Made by a program: the position numbers and the translations under genes
Notes under the pieces: generated by a model
Database searches by the model: none
The model's input: the letters and a program-made list of their open reading frames with translations, nothing else
Told to the model about the DNA's origin: nothing
Shown: positions 1 to 6,121 of the stretch, one piece after another
Numbering within the stretch: position 1 is the first letter of the stretch
Layout of the letters: the number at the start of each line of letters is the position of its first letter
Assembly (NCBI GenBank): GCA_006227785.1
Contig: SBFU01000260.1
Span: 1-9,651, forward strand
Reading direction: 5' to 3'
DNA: 9,651 nucleotides
DNA from: Burkholderiales bacterium
GTDB lineage: Bacteria > Pseudomonadota > Gammaproteobacteria > Burkholderiales > Burkholderiaceae_C

Positions 1-927
1 AAAGCGGCCATGAACCCAGTCCATGTGAACGCCACGCCTGGCCAGGTGCAGCACCGCCCGGTCGAGCTGCCCCGGCCGGACGAAACAGCGGTGGCGCAGG
101 TAGTGGGCCTGGATGCGGAACTTCTGCCAGGAGGCCCGGTCCTGACGCGAGACGCCTGGAGACCGGGCATGGCCCCGGTCACGGCGCAGACCGCGGTTGA
201 GCCGTGCGATCTGTCGTCGCACCCGTGCGGCCTCAATCGATGCCCCCTGGCGCATGAACTCGCGCAGGCTTCGCTCCATGCCTTTCAGGGCGAGCACCTG
301 CTCTGTTCGGCGCCAGTGTCTCAGCAGGCGACGCGCTGTGACACCAGGTGTTCCACTTTGAAGCACCTGTTGCAGCCGACACAGGATGAGCGAGGTGCTG
401 CCGGCAGATCGGGCGGGCCAGAGGGGCTCTGCTCCAGCCCGTCGACGCACCTGCTCGGATGGCGCCAGCACGCCGGCGCATTCTCGCCGGCTGACGGCAA
501 AAGCGCCCCGCATCACCAGCCGTTCCACCTGCTGAGGATGGCGGTCCGCATAGGCCAGGGCCAGCACTGTTCCCCACGAACCGGCCAGGATCGACCAACG
601 CTGTATGCCCAGTTCACAACGCAGTCGCTCCAGGTCGTTCACCAGGGCCGCCGTGTGATTGCCATGCAGGCCACCCCGGGGACGTCCGGCGCCGCAGCCG
701 CGCTGGTCGGGCAGCACCAGGCGTTGGACCGTTCCCGCAAAGGGGTCGGCCAGGCCGGGCTGCGCACCGCTGCCGGGGCCGCCGTGCAGCACCAGCCAGG
801 TCGTCGCGCCTGCGGGCCCCACCGACCGCCACGCGATCTGCCGGTGCCCGGCCACCGTGGTCCGCCGGGCATTCGGCCATGCGGTTTCGGTCCGGACAGG
901 ATCGGATCGGTGTGACAGGGCATTCAT
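1..927 (-). CDS. Proline iminopeptidase-like alpha/beta hydrolase (peptidase family S33), C-terminus cut by the window edge
   Basis: The reverse strand is open from an ATG at 925-927 to the window edge, giving 309 residues without a stop. Visible motifs match the proline iminopeptidase family: the oxyanion-loop HGGPG at residues 48-52, PDQRGCG at 73-79, and the nucleophile elbow GSWGT at 116-120 with Ser117 as predicted catalytic residue. An AHYLRH segment lies near 274-279, and VHGRF at 305-309 lines up with the family's VHGRYD, so the catalytic Asp and His should lie just outside the window. Family members cleave N-terminal proline from peptides and usually act in the cytoplasm. No signal peptide is seen. 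The middle, about residues 150-260, is Arg-rich and matches the family poorly. No strong ribosome binding site precedes the ATG. The gene is divergent from pqqA across 93 bp. A role in trimming the PqqA peptide is possible but only inferred. The fold is clear; the substrate is uncertain. Confidence 0.85.
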   Translation of the reverse strand, partial: MNALSHRSDPVRTETAWPNARRTTVAGHRQIAWRSVGPAGATTWLVLHGGPGSGAQPGLADPFAGTVQRLVLPDQRGCGAGRPRGGLHGNHTAALVNDLERLRCELGIQRWSILAGSWGTVLALAYADRHPQQVERLVMRGAFAVSRRECAGVLAPSEQVRRRAGAEPLWPARSAGSTSLILCRLQQVLQSGTPGVTARRLLRHWRRTEQVLALKGMERSLREFMRQGASIEAARVRRQIARLNRGLRRDRGHARSPGVSRQDRASWQKFRIQAHYLRHRCFVRPGQLDRAVLHLARRGVHMDWVHGRF

Positions 928-946
928 GGCATCGATTTTGCATAAC

Positions 947-990
947 CGGCTGGCAGCCGAACAGGACCTTGGGGTCATCGGCTGTCAGTC
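947..990. promoter_or_regulatory. Two CGGCTG-N-CAG elements upstream of pqqA (candidate operator)
   Basis: The 93-bp gap between the divergent hydrolase and pqqA contains a perfect 6-bp inverted repeat, CGGCTG-G-CAGCCG, at 947-959. An imperfect second copy, CGGCTG-T-CAGTC, lies at 979-990. The two CGGCTG half-sites are 32 bp apart, about three helical turns, which would suit a regulator binding two sites on one face of the DNA. Both sites lie where the promoters of the two divergent genes must be. No convincing -35/-10 pair is visible; TTGGGG at 969-974 with a poor -10 around 993-998 is the best seen, and the second site would lie in its spacer. The function is inferred from position and symmetry only. 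Confidence 0.35.
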
Positions 991-1020
991 ACGATTCATG
1001 CCAACATCTGGAGACATTAC

Positions 1021-1095
1021 ATGCAGTGGACCACCCCCGCCTTCACCGACCTGCGTTTCGGATTCGAAATCACGATGTACATCGCCAATCGCTGA
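1021..1095 (+). CDS. pqqA: PQQ precursor peptide PqqA
   Basis: This 24-residue ORF reads [20 protein letters not shown] followed by IANR, close to the usual PqqA form. PqqA is a ribosomally made peptide whose Glu and Tyr side chains are crosslinked by PqqE and become the whole skeleton of pyrroloquinoline quinone. Both residues are present at the expected spacing, Glu16 and Tyr20, within the core FEITMY. A good ribosome binding site, GGAG at 1010-1013, sits 7 nt before the ATG. The gene is first in the pqq operon and is followed by a hairpin with a T-rich tail that may let it be transcribed more than the downstream enzymes. The product acts in the cytoplasm, bound to PqqD. The identification is essentially certain despite the size. 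Confidence 0.97.
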   Translation: MQWTTPAFTDLRFGFEITMYIANR

Positions 1096-1114
1096 TCCAC
1101 AGCGAGAGGACTTC

Positions 1115-1154
1115 GGGCGCACGGACCCCAAGCCCGTGCGCCCTTTCTGTTTTT
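1115..1154 (+). terminator. Hairpin with T-rich tail between pqqA and pqqB (leaky terminator/attenuator)
   Basis: A perfect 10-bp inverted repeat, GGGCGCACGG at 1115-1124 and CCGTGCGCCC at 1134-1143, encloses a 9-nt loop. It is followed at once by a T-rich tail (TTTCTGTTTTT, 1144-1154). This is the form of an intrinsic terminator. Because pqqB to pqqE depend on read-through or on a second promoter, it is better read as partial termination or as 3' end stabilisation of a short pqqA transcript. Such an arrangement fits the need for much more substrate peptide than enzyme. No promoter is recognisable in the remaining bases before pqqB. Confidence 0.8.
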
Positions 1155-1176
1155 CGTCACCAAGGCCCTGATTGCC

Positions 1177-2094
1177 ATGCGCATACGCGTACTCGGTTCG
1201 TCAGCCGGGGGCGGCTTTCCACAGTGGAACTGCAACTGCCCCAACTGCGACGGCCTGCGGCGGGGCGCGCTGCGGGCGCGCGCCCGCACCCAGTCATCGA
1301 TCGCGCTCAGCCAGGATGGCACCGACTGGCTGCTGGTCAACGCATCGCCCGACATCCTGCAACAGATCAAGGACACGCCGGCGCTGCAGCCAGGCCGTCG
1401 GGTTCGCGACAGCGGCATTGCCGCCGTGCTGCTGATGGACGCCCAGATCGACCATGTCACCGGCCTGCTGATGCTGCGCGAGCGCGGCACACCGCTGCCC
1501 CTGCTGGCTACGCCGGAAGTGGTGTCGGACATTTCCGACGGCTTCCCGCTGACCCGGATCCTCGCCCACTACTGCGGCACCCAGCTGCGCGAGCTGCCCG
1601 TCGACGGCAGTGTGGTGGCGTTGCCCGAGCTGCCCGGTCTGGAAGTCCGTACGGTGTCGCTGGCCTCCCAGCCACCTCCCTATTCGCCCTTCCGGGGCCG
1701 GCCCCGGCCGGGCGACAACATCGGGCTGCTGGCGCGCAACCCGGCCAGTGGTGCCCAGCTTTTCTATGCCCCTGGCCTGGCTGCCATCGGACCGGAGTTG
1801 CTGGACCTCATGGCGGCCTGCGACGTGGTGCTGGTCGATGGCACGTTCTGGACCAACGACGAAATGCAGCGTCTGGGGCTGTCGGGCAAGACCGCGCTGG
1901 AAATGGGCCATCTGCCGCAAAGCGGCCCCGGCGGCATGATCGAACAGCTCGACCGGTTACCGGCCAGGACCCGAAAAATCCTCATCCACATCAACAACAC
2001 CAACCCGATGCTGGTGGAAGATTCGCCCGAACGGCAACAGCTCGTGCAACACGGCATCGAGGTGGCCTTTGACGGCATGGAACTGGAGATCTGA
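1177..2094 (+). CDS. pqqB: PQQ biosynthesis protein PqqB
   Basis: The 305-residue product starts [20 protein letters not shown] and has the usual length of PqqB. It belongs to the metallo-beta-lactamase fold. Seen are the N-terminal zinc-type cysteine cluster NCNCPNC (Cys19, Cys21, Cys24), the metal-site motif DAQIDH at 88-93, DGTFW at 221-225, MGHLP at 243-247 and HINNTNPML at 271-279. PqqB has been described as an iron-dependent hydroxylase acting on the Glu-Tyr intermediate after it is cut from PqqA; an older proposal made it a PQQ carrier. It lacks a signal peptide, so it should act in the cytoplasm. The ATG at 1177 is the family start, with only a weak AAGG ahead of it. The gene ends 2 nt before the pqqC start codon, implying translational coupling. 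Confidence 0.96.
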   Translation: MRIRVLGSSAGGGFPQWNCNCPNCDGLRRGALRARARTQSSIALSQDGTDWLLVNASPDILQQIKDTPALQPGRRVRDSGIAAVLLMDAQIDHVTGLLMLRERGTPLPLLATPEVVSDISDGFPLTRILAHYCGTQLRELPVDGSVVALPELPGLEVRTVSLASQPPPYSPFRGRPRPGDNIGLLARNPASGAQLFYAPGLAAIGPELLDLMAACDVVLVDGTFWTNDEMQRLGLSGKTALEMGHLPQSGPGGMIEQLDRLPARTRKILIHINNTNPMLVEDSPERQQLVQHGIEVAFDGMELEI

Positions 2095-2096
2095 AC

Positions 2097-2828
2097 GTGG
2101 ACATCGCCCGGACCTTGCGCAGTGACGATCATCTGCCCGCCTGGACACCTGCCGAATTCGAGGAACAGTTGCGCAACAAGGGGCGCGCCTACCACATCCA
2201 CCACCCGTTCAACGTGCGCATGAACGCCGGGGGCTGCACGCCGGACGAGATCCGCTGCTGGGTGGCCAACCGTTTCTATTACCAGATCTGCATCCCACGA
2301 AAGGACGCGGCCATCCTGGCCAACATGCCGGACCGTGAGCACCGGCGCAAGTGGATTGACCGCATCCTGGACCATGATGGTCACGGTGACCACCAGGGGT
2401 CGGCGGCCGGAGGCATCGAGGCGTGGACGCGGCTGGGCGAGGCGGTCGGCATACCCCGCGAAGAACTCTGGTCCCTGCAAGGTGTGGTGCCCGGTGTGCG
2501 CTTTGCCTGCGACGCCTATGTGAACTTTGCCGCGCGCGCGCCCTGGCAGGAGGCGGTCTGTTCGTCGTTGACGGAAATGTTCGCACCCCAGATCCACAAG
2601 GACCGGCTGGCGACATGGCCCACCCACTACCCGTGGATCGAGACCGAGGGTCTGACCTACTTTCGCAGCCGCATTCCCCTGGCCAGCCGCGACGTCGAAC
2701 ATGGTCTGCAGGTCACGCTCGACCACTTCACCACCCGGGCCGCCCAGCACCACGCGCTGGACATTCTGCAGTTCAAGCTGGACATCCTCTGGACCATGCT
2801 GGACGCCATCGAGCGGGCGGCCCAGTGA
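2097..2828 (+). CDS. pqqC: Pyrroloquinoline-quinone synthase PqqC
   Basis: The 243-residue protein is PqqC, the cofactor-free oxidase that closes the ring of AHQQ and oxidises it to PQQ with molecular oxygen. It has the all-helical haem-oxygenase-like fold. Residues matching the Klebsiella active site are all visible: Arg59, Gln63 and Lys69 in the NRFYYQ...RKDA region, Arg89, His93 in LDHDG, Tyr141, His167, Arg170, Tyr188, Arg192 and Lys227 in QFKLDI. Relative to Klebsiella PqqC as I recall it, there is an insertion of about four residues just after LDHDG. The start is GTG at 2097, 2 nt after the pqqB stop, with GGAG at 2085-2088 inside the end of pqqB. Cytoplasmic; third gene of the operon. 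All catalytic positions look intact. Confidence 0.96.
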   Translation: MDIARTLRSDDHLPAWTPAEFEEQLRNKGRAYHIHHPFNVRMNAGGCTPDEIRCWVANRFYYQICIPRKDAAILANMPDREHRRKWIDRILDHDGHGDHQGSAAGGIEAWTRLGEAVGIPREELWSLQGVVPGVRFACDAYVNFAARAPWQEAVCSSLTEMFAPQIHKDRLATWPTHYPWIETEGLTYFRSRIPLASRDVEHGLQVTLDHFTTRAAQHHALDILQFKLDILWTMLDAIERAAQ

Positions 2829-2844
2829 AACCAGAGCGTTGCGC

Positions 2845-3108
2845 ATGAGCACATTGCCCCCACACCCCCGTCTCTCGCGCCGCTTCCGGCTGCAGTACGA
2901 AGAGGCCCAGCAACGATGGGTCCTGCTCTACCCGGAGGGCATGGTGCAGCTCAACCAGAGTGCCGCCGAGATCCTGCAACGGTGCAACGGCGAGCGCAGC
3001 CTTGAGGCGATCGTGACCGAGCTCGAAACGGCCTTTGGTGTCGCCGGCATCACCCCTGAGGTGCAAGCCCTTCTGGAGGAGGGCCAGCGCCGTGGCTGGA
3101 TCGATTGA
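2845..3108 (+). CDS. pqqD: PqqA-binding chaperone PqqD
   Basis: The 87-residue product starts MSTLPPHPRLSRRFRLQYEE and continues with RWVLLYPEGMVQLNQSAAEI, the typical PqqD pattern, at the family's usual length of about 90 residues. PqqD is a small winged-helix peptide carrier (RiPP recognition element). It binds the PqqA leader tightly and delivers it to the radical SAM enzyme PqqE. The conserved PEG..LN.SA.EIL segment is intact. Here pqqD is a free-standing gene, whereas in some methylotrophs it is fused to pqqC. The ATG at 2845 lies 16 nt after the pqqC stop, with no strong ribosome binding site. A longer in-frame reading upstream would run through pqqC and is rejected. Its last 17 bases overlap the start of pqqE, consistent with tight co-production of the two partners. 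Confidence 0.95.
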   Translation: MSTLPPHPRLSRRFRLQYEEAQQRWVLLYPEGMVQLNQSAAEILQRCNGERSLEAIVTELETAFGVAGITPEVQALLEEGQRRGWID

Positions 3109-4231
3109 GCCCGGTCCGCCGCTGTGGCTGCTGGCGGAGCTGACCTACCGCTGTCCGCTGCACTGCGTGTTCTGCTACAACCCCACGCAGCATGCACGGC
3201 TGCGCGATGAGTTGACGACAGCACAATGGGTGGATGTGATGCAACAGGCGCGCGCACTCGGCGCGGCCCAGCTGGGCTTTTCGGGCGGCGAACCCTTGCT
3301 GCGTGACGATCTGGAGGAGCTGGTCCAGGAGGCGCACCGCCTGGGCTACTACACCAACCTGATCACTTCCGGTGTCGGCCTCACGCCCGCACGAGCCCAG
3401 CGGCTCAAGGACGCGGGCCTGGACCATGTGCAGCTGTCCTTTCAGGACTCGACCCGCGAGCTCAACGATTTCCTCAGCCACACCCGGACCTTCGACCTCA
3501 AGCAGAAGGTGGCCCGGCTGATCAAGGCCCACGACTGGCCCATGGTCATGAACTGCGTTCTGCACCGGCACAACCTGCCCCACGTGCGCAAGATCATCGA
3601 CATGGCGGTGGCCCTGGAGGCCGAGTACCTGGAGCTGGCCAACACCCAGTATTACGGCTGGGCCTGGATCAACCGCGATCACCTGATGCCCACCCGCGAG
3701 GAACTGGAAAAGGCCGAAGCCGAAGTCAAGGCCTTTCGCGCCGAGCAGGAAGCACAGGTCGGCGGTCACCGCTGCCGCGTCCTGTTCGTCGTGCCCGACT
3801 ATTTCGAGGAACGGCCCAAGGCCTGCATGAACGGCTGGGGATCGGTGTTCCTGTCGGTGGCGCCAGATGGCATGGCCATGCCCTGTCACAACGCCCGCGA
3901 CCTGCCGGGACTGTCCCTGCCCAACGTCACCACCACCCCGCTGGCCGACATCTGGCAGCGCAGCCAGGCCTTCAATGCCTTCAGGGGCGATGCCTGGATG
4001 AAGCCCCCCTGCCGCGACTGCGACGACCGCCACAAGGACTTCGGCGGCTGCCGCTGCCAGGCCTTCCTGATCACCGGTGATCCCACCCAGGCCGACCCGG
4101 TGTGCAGCAAATCACCGCACCATGAACAGGTGGTTCGGCTGGTGCAGCAGGCGCCGCTGGGCCGTGTCGTCCCCATCGTCTTCCGCAGCGACGACGAGTC
4201 CAGACTGTTGCACCCTCAGGTCACGCCGTGA
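3092..4231 (+). CDS. pqqE: PqqA peptide cyclase PqqE (radical SAM/SPASM)
   Basis: PqqE forms the carbon-carbon bond between Glu and Tyr of PqqA using S-adenosylmethionine and iron-sulfur clusters. With the GTG start at 3092 the protein has 379 residues, normal for the family. The radical SAM motif CPLHCVFC gives Cys21, Cys25 and Cys28, and FSGGEPLLR lies at about 63-71. The C-terminal SPASM region holds the auxiliary-cluster cysteines: Cys245 (ACMNGWG), Cys265 (PCHNA), Cys307 and Cys310 (CRDC), Cys320 and Cys322 (GGCRC) and Cys338 (DPVC). The GTG is preferred because a strong purine-rich site (GGAGGAGGG, 3075-3083) precedes it and conserved sequence begins just after. An in-frame ATG at 3035 would add 19 residues buried in pqqD. 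It overlaps pqqD by 17 nt, and its stop overlaps the next start codon. Confidence 0.96.
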   Translation: MAGSIEPGPPLWLLAELTYRCPLHCVFCYNPTQHARLRDELTTAQWVDVMQQARALGAAQLGFSGGEPLLRDDLEELVQEAHRLGYYTNLITSGVGLTPARAQRLKDAGLDHVQLSFQDSTRELNDFLSHTRTFDLKQKVARLIKAHDWPMVMNCVLHRHNLPHVRKIIDMAVALEAEYLELANTQYYGWAWINRDHLMPTREELEKAEAEVKAFRAEQEAQVGGHRCRVLFVVPDYFEERPKACMNGWGSVFLSVAPDGMAMPCHNARDLPGLSLPNVTTTPLADIWQRSQAFNAFRGDAWMKPPCRDCDDRHKDFGGCRCQAFLITGDPTQADPVCSKSPHHEQVVRLVQQAPLGRVVPIVFRSDDESRLLHPQVTP

Positions 4232-5001
4232 GCACGACAAGCCCACTGGTCCATTCCCACCGGCAGATGCTGGGCGCAGCGGTGGTCAGGCACGTGCCCG
4301 GTGTGCGGCGGGCACCCACGCGCCTTGAACAGGCCGACCGGGGGCTGTTTCTGCTCTGGCTCGCCTACATGGGCGTGCTGGTCTTCGGCGCCTACCTGCT
4401 GTGGGTGGCGGGCGCCTGGCACCGGCTGGTGCAGGCCGACCCGACCCGCCTGACCCTGGTGATCGTGGCGCTTTTTGTGGGTTGTTCGCTGTGGGCTGGC
4501 CGGCGCGCCTGGGTGCTGGGCCAGCAACGCCAGCAACTGGACAAGCTGCGCGAGGAAGGACTGTCCGCCGGTGCCGGCTGGGCCGGCGAATTCCTGCAGC
4601 ACGCCGGCCGTCCGGGACAGCCCGCCGACATCGCCGTGCAACTGCTGGGTGAACGCGCCCATGGACCCCACGAAATGGCCTGGTGGCTCAACGGCATCCA
4701 GCTCAAGCTCGGACTGCTGGGCAAGGTGATCGGCTTTTCCATCCTGGCACTGCAACTGGGTCAGGTCGAGAGTTTCGACCCCAGCCAGTCGAGCCGGTTG
4801 CTGCGGGACCTCACCGGTGGCCTGGGGATCGCCTTGCTCACCACCGTCACCGGCCTGACCGGCAACATCCTGCTGGGACTGCAGCTGATGCGCCTGGACC
4901 GTTTTGCCGATGTGCTGGTGGCAGACGCACTGGCCGCCGGCCTGAGCACCCCCATGGCTGAAACGGAGTTGCCGCATGGCGATCGGCCGGACGGTTCGTG
5001 A
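4228..5001 (+). CDS. MotA/TolQ/ExbB-like proton channel family membrane protein
   Basis: The 257-residue protein has predicted membrane segments near 38-62 and 75-90, a soluble stretch of about 65 residues, then two more segments near 158-178 and 196-220. The C-terminal half matches the MotA/TolQ/ExbB core: LGLLGKVIGF at 161-170, then GGLGIALLTTVTGL at 197-210, with the Thr-Thr pair (205-206) in the pore-lining helix. Family members form inner-membrane rings through which protons flow to drive a partner with a single TM helix. The gene starts with GTG inside the GTGA that also ends pqqE, and it overlaps the ExbD/TolR-like gene by 26 nt, which supports a working pair. The exact subfamily is not recognised. 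It has neither the length nor the context of flagellar MotA, and no tonB, tolA or tolB lies nearby. What it energises is unknown. Confidence 0.8.
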   Translation: MSTTSPLVHSHRQMLGAAVVRHVPGVRRAPTRLEQADRGLFLLWLAYMGVLVFGAYLLWVAGAWHRLVQADPTRLTLVIVALFVGCSLWAGRRAWVLGQQRQQLDKLREEGLSAGAGWAGEFLQHAGRPGQPADIAVQLLGERAHGPHEMAWWLNGIQLKLGLLGKVIGFSILALQLGQVESFDPSQSSRLLRDLTGGLGIALLTTVTGLTGNILLGLQLMRLDRFADVLVADALAAGLSTPMAETELPHGDRPDGS

Positions 5002-5587
5002 CACCGAGACGGACCCGTTCTACGACATGTTGTTCAACATGTTGATCGCCTTCGTGCTGTGTTTCGTGGTCGCGCTGATCGCCTTCAATCCGCAGGCCCG
5101 CAAGGCCGGCGACGTTCCCGCCAAGGCGGAGTTCATGATCACCGTTTCCTGGCCGGACGGTAACCCCAACGATGTCGATGCCTGGGTGCTGGACCCGGCG
5201 GGCAAGCTGCTGTGGTTCCGCCAGCGCGATGCCGGCATGCTGCACCTGGATCGTGACGACCGGGGCGCGAAGAACAACACGGTTCTGGTGGACGGGCGCA
5301 TCATCGAGAGCGCCGTGCGGCAGGAAATCGTCACGCTCAGAGGCCTGGTGCCCGGGGAGTACGTGGTCAATGCCCACTACTACGAGAGCAACAACCAGCA
5401 GCCAGTGGACGTGTCCGTGACGGTCATCAAGGTCAACCCGCAGGCCGAGATCGTGTTCACCGGCACCCAGCAACTGCCCAGCCCCGGTGACGAACGCACC
5501 CTGGTGCGCTTCTCCATTGACGATATCGGTCGGGTCACCGACCTCAACACCCGACCCCGCACCATCGTGCAGCGGGCCGGGCTCTGA
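4976..5587 (+). CDS. ExbD/TolR-like membrane anchor with a DUF2135-like extracytoplasmic domain
   Basis: The 203-residue protein has a short N-terminal tail and one membrane helix at about 18-38. The sequence DPFYDMLFNMLIAF (13-26) lines up with the PFIDVMLVLLIIF pattern of ExbD and TolR, placing Asp17 where those proteins carry the proton-binding Asp. The remaining 165 residues should be periplasmic and beta-rich. DVDAWVLDPAGK (66-77) followed by LHLDRDDRG (89-97) resembles the DxDLHVxDPxG...LDxD pattern of DUF2135/YfaP-like domains. No TonB-like or peptidoglycan-binding (OmpA-like) domain is present, so the output differs from TonB, Tol-Pal and flagellar systems. GGAG at 4965-4968 precedes the ATG by 7 nt, and the gene overlaps the channel gene by 26 nt. 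The motor-partner assignment is well supported; the periplasmic domain match is from memory of the pattern. Confidence 0.75.
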   Translation: MAIGRTVRDTETDPFYDMLFNMLIAFVLCFVVALIAFNPQARKAGDVPAKAEFMITVSWPDGNPNDVDAWVLDPAGKLLWFRQRDAGMLHLDRDDRGAKNNTVLVDGRIIESAVRQEIVTLRGLVPGEYVVNAHYYESNNQQPVDVSVTVIKVNPQAEIVFTGTQQLPSPGDERTLVRFSIDDIGRVTDLNTRPRTIVQRAGL

Positions 5588-5596
5588 AGCCGAACC

Positions 5597-6121
5597 ATGA
5601 TCCCTGCCGTCTCCTCCGAGTTGCTCTGGCTGTCGCTGGTCTATGCCCTGCTGGCTGCCTTGCTGCTGGTGCTGTGCCTGGCCACACGCTGGCACTGGCT
5701 GCTCAAATCCGCACTGGTGCTGACGGTCAGCGGCTTCTATGTGCTCAGCCATCAGACGCTGATGGCGGTATCGGGCTGGCCTTCGGAAGACCGCCTGCCC
5801 GAGCGTTTCCTGTTGCTCTCGGCGGTGTTTGACGAACCCAGCCCGGGTCGCAACCATCCAGGGGCCATCCACATCTGGGTGCACCCCATGAAAGACAACC
5901 AGCCGGTCGAGATGCCGCGCGCCTTCCGCCTGCCCTACCAGAAGGACCTGCAGGGAATTCTGGTCGATGGTCTGAAGAAGGCACGCGACGGCAACAGCCA
6001 GATGGGCACGGTGGAGCCAGTGCGTGGCGCACGCGGTCTGCCCTGGCTGCGTCCTGCCGGCAACGACCAGGTGCGGATCAAGCTCAGCGACGTGCCACGC
6101 GCACAGCTGCCGGGGAAATGA
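5597..6121 (+). CDS. Two-TM membrane protein of unknown family with a soluble C-terminal domain
   Basis: I do not recognise a named family in this 174-residue protein. Two hydrophobic segments are clear, about 8-29 and 34-56, joined by a short basic loop (RWHWLLK, 31-37). By the positive-inside rule the loop is cytoplasmic, so both termini and the 118-residue C-terminal domain should face the periplasm. Notable patterns in that domain are GWPS at 60-63, PGAIHIWVHPM at 88-98, PRAFRLPYQKDL at 107-118 and SQMG at 134-137. It begins 9 nt after the ExbD/TolR-like gene without a strong ribosome binding site, and its stop is shared with the next start in ATGA, so it belongs to the same transcript. 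The context suggests a structural partner of the proton-channel pair, but this is inference. Confidence 0.72.
   Translation: MIPAVSSELLWLSLVYALLAALLLVLCLATRWHWLLKSALVLTVSGFYVLSHQTLMAVSGWPSEDRLPERFLLLSAVFDEPSPGRNHPGAIHIWVHPMKDNQPVEMPRAFRLPYQKDLQGILVDGLKKARDGNSQMGTVEPVRGARGLPWLRPAGNDQVRIKLSDVPRAQLPGK

Noticed and set aside
10..915. Long plus-strand open frame (301 codons) over the left end
   Set aside because: It is the antisense shadow of the hydrolase, whose reverse-strand frame shows HGGPG, PDQRG, GSWG and VHGR motifs. The plus-strand product has no recognisable motif and a biased composition.
928..1020. Possible sigma-70 promoter pairs (TTGCAT at 938-943, TTGGGG at 969-974)
   Set aside because: Neither has a convincing -10 box at 16-18 bp, so no promoter is called. 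Only the palindromic elements are reported.
879..2072. Plus-strand frame of 397 codons running over pqqA and pqqB
   Set aside because: It is out of frame with both genes, which match their families from end to end. The product is Arg/Ala/Pro-rich filler.
1764..2852. Minus-strand open frame (362 codons) opposite pqqB and pqqC
   Set aside because: It is antisense to two certain PQQ biosynthesis genes and shows no motif.
3050..4033. Minus-strand open frame (327 codons) opposite pqqE
   Set aside because: It is antisense to a certain radical SAM gene. Its apparent Cys/His/Gly content only mirrors the codons of pqqE.
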